Source of the DNA: Streptomyces phaeofaciens
GTDB taxonomy: Bacteria; Actinomycetota; Actinomycetes; Streptomycetales; Streptomycetaceae
Reading direction: 5' to 3'
Length of the DNA: 64,000 bases
NCBI RefSeq assembly: GCF_014648915.1
Contig: NZ_BMSA01000006.1
Location: 62,001 to 126,000 of the forward strand
The stretch's first letter is position 1. Each line of letters starts with the position of its first letter. Positions 62,125-64,000 of this stretch are shown here, piece after piece. A program made the translations under genes and the position numbers. The notes under the pieces are model-generated. The model was not told the origin of the DNA, searched no databases, and saw nothing but the letters and a program-made list of their open reading frames with translations.

Positions 62125-62859
62125 TCACCAGGGGACGACGCCGTCGTCCTCGAAGAACGAACCGGTCGGGCCGCCGTCGGGCAGGGTGGCGAGCCGGATC
62201 GCTGTGGCCGCGCCCTGTTCAGGAGTGCGGGGCCCTTGGAAGCCGGTGAAGTCGGTCGCGACCAGGCCCGGGCAGGCGGCGTTGATCAGGATGTTCGTAC
62301 CGGCGAACTGCCGGGCGTACTGCACGGTGAGGGCGTTGAGGAACGACTTCGACGGCGCGTAGGCCGCCATGATCGGCATCTCGATGTCCGGGTCCGTCTG
62401 CCGGGCCAGGGAGCCGACGCTGCTGGAGACGTTGACGATGCGTGGCGAGGCCGCGCGCCGCAGCAGTGGCAGCATCGCGTTGGTCGTCCGGACGACACCC
62501 ATGACGTTGGTGTCCAGGACCGAGCGGAGCACCTCCAGGTCGAGCGCGGTCGGGTCCTGCACCCACCCCGGGCCCATCTCGCCCGAGACACCGGCATTGT
62601 TGACCAGGGCGTCCAGGCGCCCGGCCAGCCGTTCGATCAGTTCCGCGGCATCGGTGACGCTCTGGTCGTCGGTCACGTCCAGCGGTACCCCGAACGCGTC
62701 CACGCCGGCGGCACGCAGCTTCTCGACGGCGGTTTCGCGTCGGGCGGCGTCGCGGGCTCCCACGCCCACGCGGTACCCGAGGCTGCCCAGCCCGGCCGCG
62801 ATCTCGTACCCGATGCCCTTGTTCGCGCCGGTCACCAGCGCGATCATCGTTTCGCTCAT
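62125..62859 (-). CDS. SDR family oxidoreductase
   Basis: This 244-residue NAD(P)-dependent classical short-chain dehydrogenase has the cofactor motif TGANKGIG, an NNAG motif at LVNNAGVSG, catalytic Ser in VNVSSSVGSLARQ and Tyr-x-x-x-Lys in YAPSK. The NKGIG form with an insert before the Tyr resembles carbonyl-reductase-like SDRs. ATG 62859 was chosen over an upstream in-frame start because it opens right at the Rossmann fold. It is divergent from a LysR gene, its likely regulator. Confidence 0.93.
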   Translation of the reverse strand: MSETMIALVTGANKGIGYEIAAGLGSLGYRVGVGARDAARRETAVEKLRAAGVDAFGVPLDVTDDQSVTDAAELIERLAGRLDALVNNAGVSGEMGPGWVQDPTALDLEVLRSVLDTNVMGVVRTTNAMLPLLRRAASPRIVNVSSSVGSLARQTDPDIEMPIMAAYAPSKSFLNALTVQYARQFAGTNILINAACPGLVATDFTGFQGPRTPEQGAATAIRLATLPDGGPTGSFFEDDGVVPW

Positions 62860-62917
62860 GCTGATGATGCTGGCTCGCGGACGAGCGGCGCGGCCAACAC
62901 CGATACGGTGCCCTGTC

Positions 62918-62932
62918 ATACCTGCCAGGTAT
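62918..62932. promoter_or_regulatory. LysR-type operator between SDR and LysR genes
   Basis: ATACCTGCCAGGTAT is a perfect inverted repeat with one central base and contains the T-N11-A LysR box. It is 20 bases before the LysR start and 58 bases before the SDR start, the classical divergent arrangement. Confidence 0.75.
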
Positions 62933-62951
62933 CACCGCGTAGGCTGCGGCC

Positions 62952-63815
62952 GTGGACACCCTGGAGAACCGCGAGTTGAGGTACTTCGTGGCGGTCGCCG
63001 AGGAACTGCACTTCGGGCGCGCCGCCGAACGCCTCGGCATGGCCCAGCCGCCGCTGTCGCGGGCGATCCAGCAGCTCGAACGGCGCCTCGGGGTCTGCCT
63101 GCTGGAGCGCAACCGCCGTGGCGTCCGGCTGACCGGCGCCGGAGAGGTGCTGTTGCACGAGGGCCGGGCGGCCCTCGACGCGACCGCTGCCGCCGCTCGC
63201 CGCACCCGCCGTGCCGGCGGCGTCGACAGCCCTGCCGGCCCCCGCGGTCGGCTGGTCCTCGCGGTGAAGGCCGCCGCGTCCCACGAACTGCTGCGGAAAC
63301 TTCTCGACGCCTACGCGGCCGAGCCCGACAGCGCCGAGATCGAGGTGCTGCCGGGCGGCATCTGCGAGCAGGAGGAGCAGCTGCGCGACGGACGCGCCGA
63401 TGTCGCGCTCATGTACACGCCGTGGAACTCCCTCGCCGGGTTCGACAGCGAGGCACTGACGACCGAGGGGCAGGTTGCCGTCCTCCCTGCCGGGCACCCC
63501 CTCGCCGCCCGCGACACCTTGTCCCTGGCCGAGGTCAGGGACATCCCCGACCTGCCGCTCGCCCGCTGGCCCACCCACGGCACCTACGCACCCGGCCCGG
63601 GCCCCGAGATCCACAACCAGACGCAACTGGCCCAGCTGATCGCCCTCGGACGCACCGTGGCGGTCGTCCCCGACTCCGCCCGCTCCTGGCTGTGGGCCGA
63701 ACACACGGCCGTCCCCTTGACCGACGCGCCACCCGTCGTGACCCACATCGCCTGGCCCGCCCACAGCCGCTCCCTGGCCCTGGCAGGCCTGATCCGCACG
63801 GCCGCACGACTATGA
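62952..63815 (+). CDS. LysR-family transcriptional regulator
   Basis: This 287-residue regulator has an N-terminal winged HTH (LRYFVAVAEELHFGRAAERLGMAQPPLSRAIQQLERRLG), a linker helix and a periplasmic-binding-protein-like effector domain (LVLAVKAAASHELLRKLL, DVALMYTP, LIALGRTVAVVPDSAR). It probably activates the divergent SDR gene through the box at 62918 and represses itself. The effector is unknown. The start is GTG 62952. Confidence 0.94.
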   Translation: MDTLENRELRYFVAVAEELHFGRAAERLGMAQPPLSRAIQQLERRLGVCLLERNRRGVRLTGAGEVLLHEGRAALDATAAAARRTRRAGGVDSPAGPRGRLVLAVKAAASHELLRKLLDAYAAEPDSAEIEVLPGGICEQEEQLRDGRADVALMYTPWNSLAGFDSEALTTEGQVAVLPAGHPLAARDTLSLAEVRDIPDLPLARWPTHGTYAPGPGPEIHNQTQLAQLIALGRTVAVVPDSARSWLWAEHTAVPLTDAPPVVTHIAWPAHSRSLALAGLIRTAARL

Positions 63816-63900
63816 CCAGCTCCTGCCCCCATCGGTCACCATCCGGGCCAGCTCGGACGCCACCGGGGCGACAGCCACGCAGCGAGACACGCAGCAACGC

Positions 63901-63935
63901 CAGAGGGCCCTTACCGACTCGGTAAGGGCCCTCTG
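63901..63935. terminator. 17-bp perfect stem-loop between LysR gene and tRNA
   Basis: CAGAGGGCCCTTACCGA (63901-63917) is exactly complementary to 63919-63935. It lies 85 bases after the LysR stop and 16 bases beyond the tRNA 3' end, so it can serve both directions. Confidence 0.85.
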
Positions 63936-63951
63936 ATCTGCTACTTAGCTG

Positions 63952-64000
63952 TCGGGGTGGCGGGATTTGAACCCACGACCTCTTCGTCCCGAACGAAGCG
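63952..64000 (-). tRNA. tRNA-Pro (CGG anticodon), 5' end cut by window
   Basis: Read on the minus strand, it shows an anticodon arm CTTCG-TTCGGGA-CGAAG (anticodon CGG with G37), the T arm GTGGG-TTCAAAT-CCCGC, the 3' acceptor strand CACCCCG and discriminator A. CCA is not encoded. The D arm and 5' acceptor strand lie beyond the window end. CGG reads CCG, a major proline codon in this GC-rich genome. Confidence 0.93.

Noticed and set aside
1..64000. CRISPR array, insertion sequence, prophage or biosynthetic megasynthase
   Set aside because: No spaced repeats with unique spacers, transposase or integrase motifs, or NRPS/PKS domains were seen. The tRNA at the right edge shows no flanking integrase within the window.

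Overview
The window is a chromosomal segment of a Streptomyces-type actinomycete. The sequence is very GC-rich, third codon positions are almost all G or C, GTG and TTG starts are common, and genes often overlap by 4-8 bases. It carries actinobacterial families such as DUF3151, DUF5063, DUF6777, TIGR03083 and BlaI/M56. From memory, the gene order (kynurenine genes, purA, recR, lysC-asd) resembles the core of the S. coelicolor chromosome. I saw no transposase, integrase, phage gene or CRISPR array.

Layout. 1-3.8 kb: DUF3151, then a tryptophan-to-anthranilate set (tryptophan 2,3-dioxygenase, kynureninase, probable kynurenine formamidase). 4-11.9 kb: a DUF1023 hydrolase coupled to an acyltransferase-3 membrane enzyme, two tandem paralogous NarL-type two-component systems, and a cytochrome P450. 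11.9-17.5 kb: an ABC exporter divergent from its likely MarR/GbsR regulator, an amino-acid permease, and a degenerate diacylglycerol-kinase-like protein. 17.8-24.2 kb: purA, small unknown proteins, a GT2/polytopic-membrane fusion, and a GntR regulator. 24.3-29.6 kb: a class III aminotransferase, a DJ-1/MarR pair, a Ser/Thr kinase, and a SLATT-type membrane protein. 29.9-40.1 kb: ybaB-recR-DUF5063, an OmpR-type two-component system, lysC-asd, a SigE-type sigma factor with its membrane partner, and SURF1. 40.2-48.6 kb: an S9 peptidase, a CASTOR/POLLUX-like RCK protein, a permease with a TIGR03943 partner, and a secreted repeat protein. 48.6-55.5 kb: TatA-like, TerD, BlaI, M56 protease, Spo0M and two CNNM-type proteins. 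55.6-64 kb: an unknown protein, a DUF6777-PASTA lipoprotein, a fourth two-component system, a TIGR03083 protein, an SDR/LysR pair, and the 3' part of tRNA-Pro(CGG).

The most notable pattern is regulatory. A 16-base palindrome lies between terD and blaI-M56, and a copy matching at 12 of 16 positions lies upstream of spo0M. This suggests one BlaI-controlled regulon joining a tellurium-resistance-type protein, a membrane protease and a sporulation-control protein. Further palindromes sit exactly where the MarR, GntR, LysR and NarL-type regulators would be expected to act. Several short tandem repeats (8-21 bp units) sit at gene ends and in leaders.
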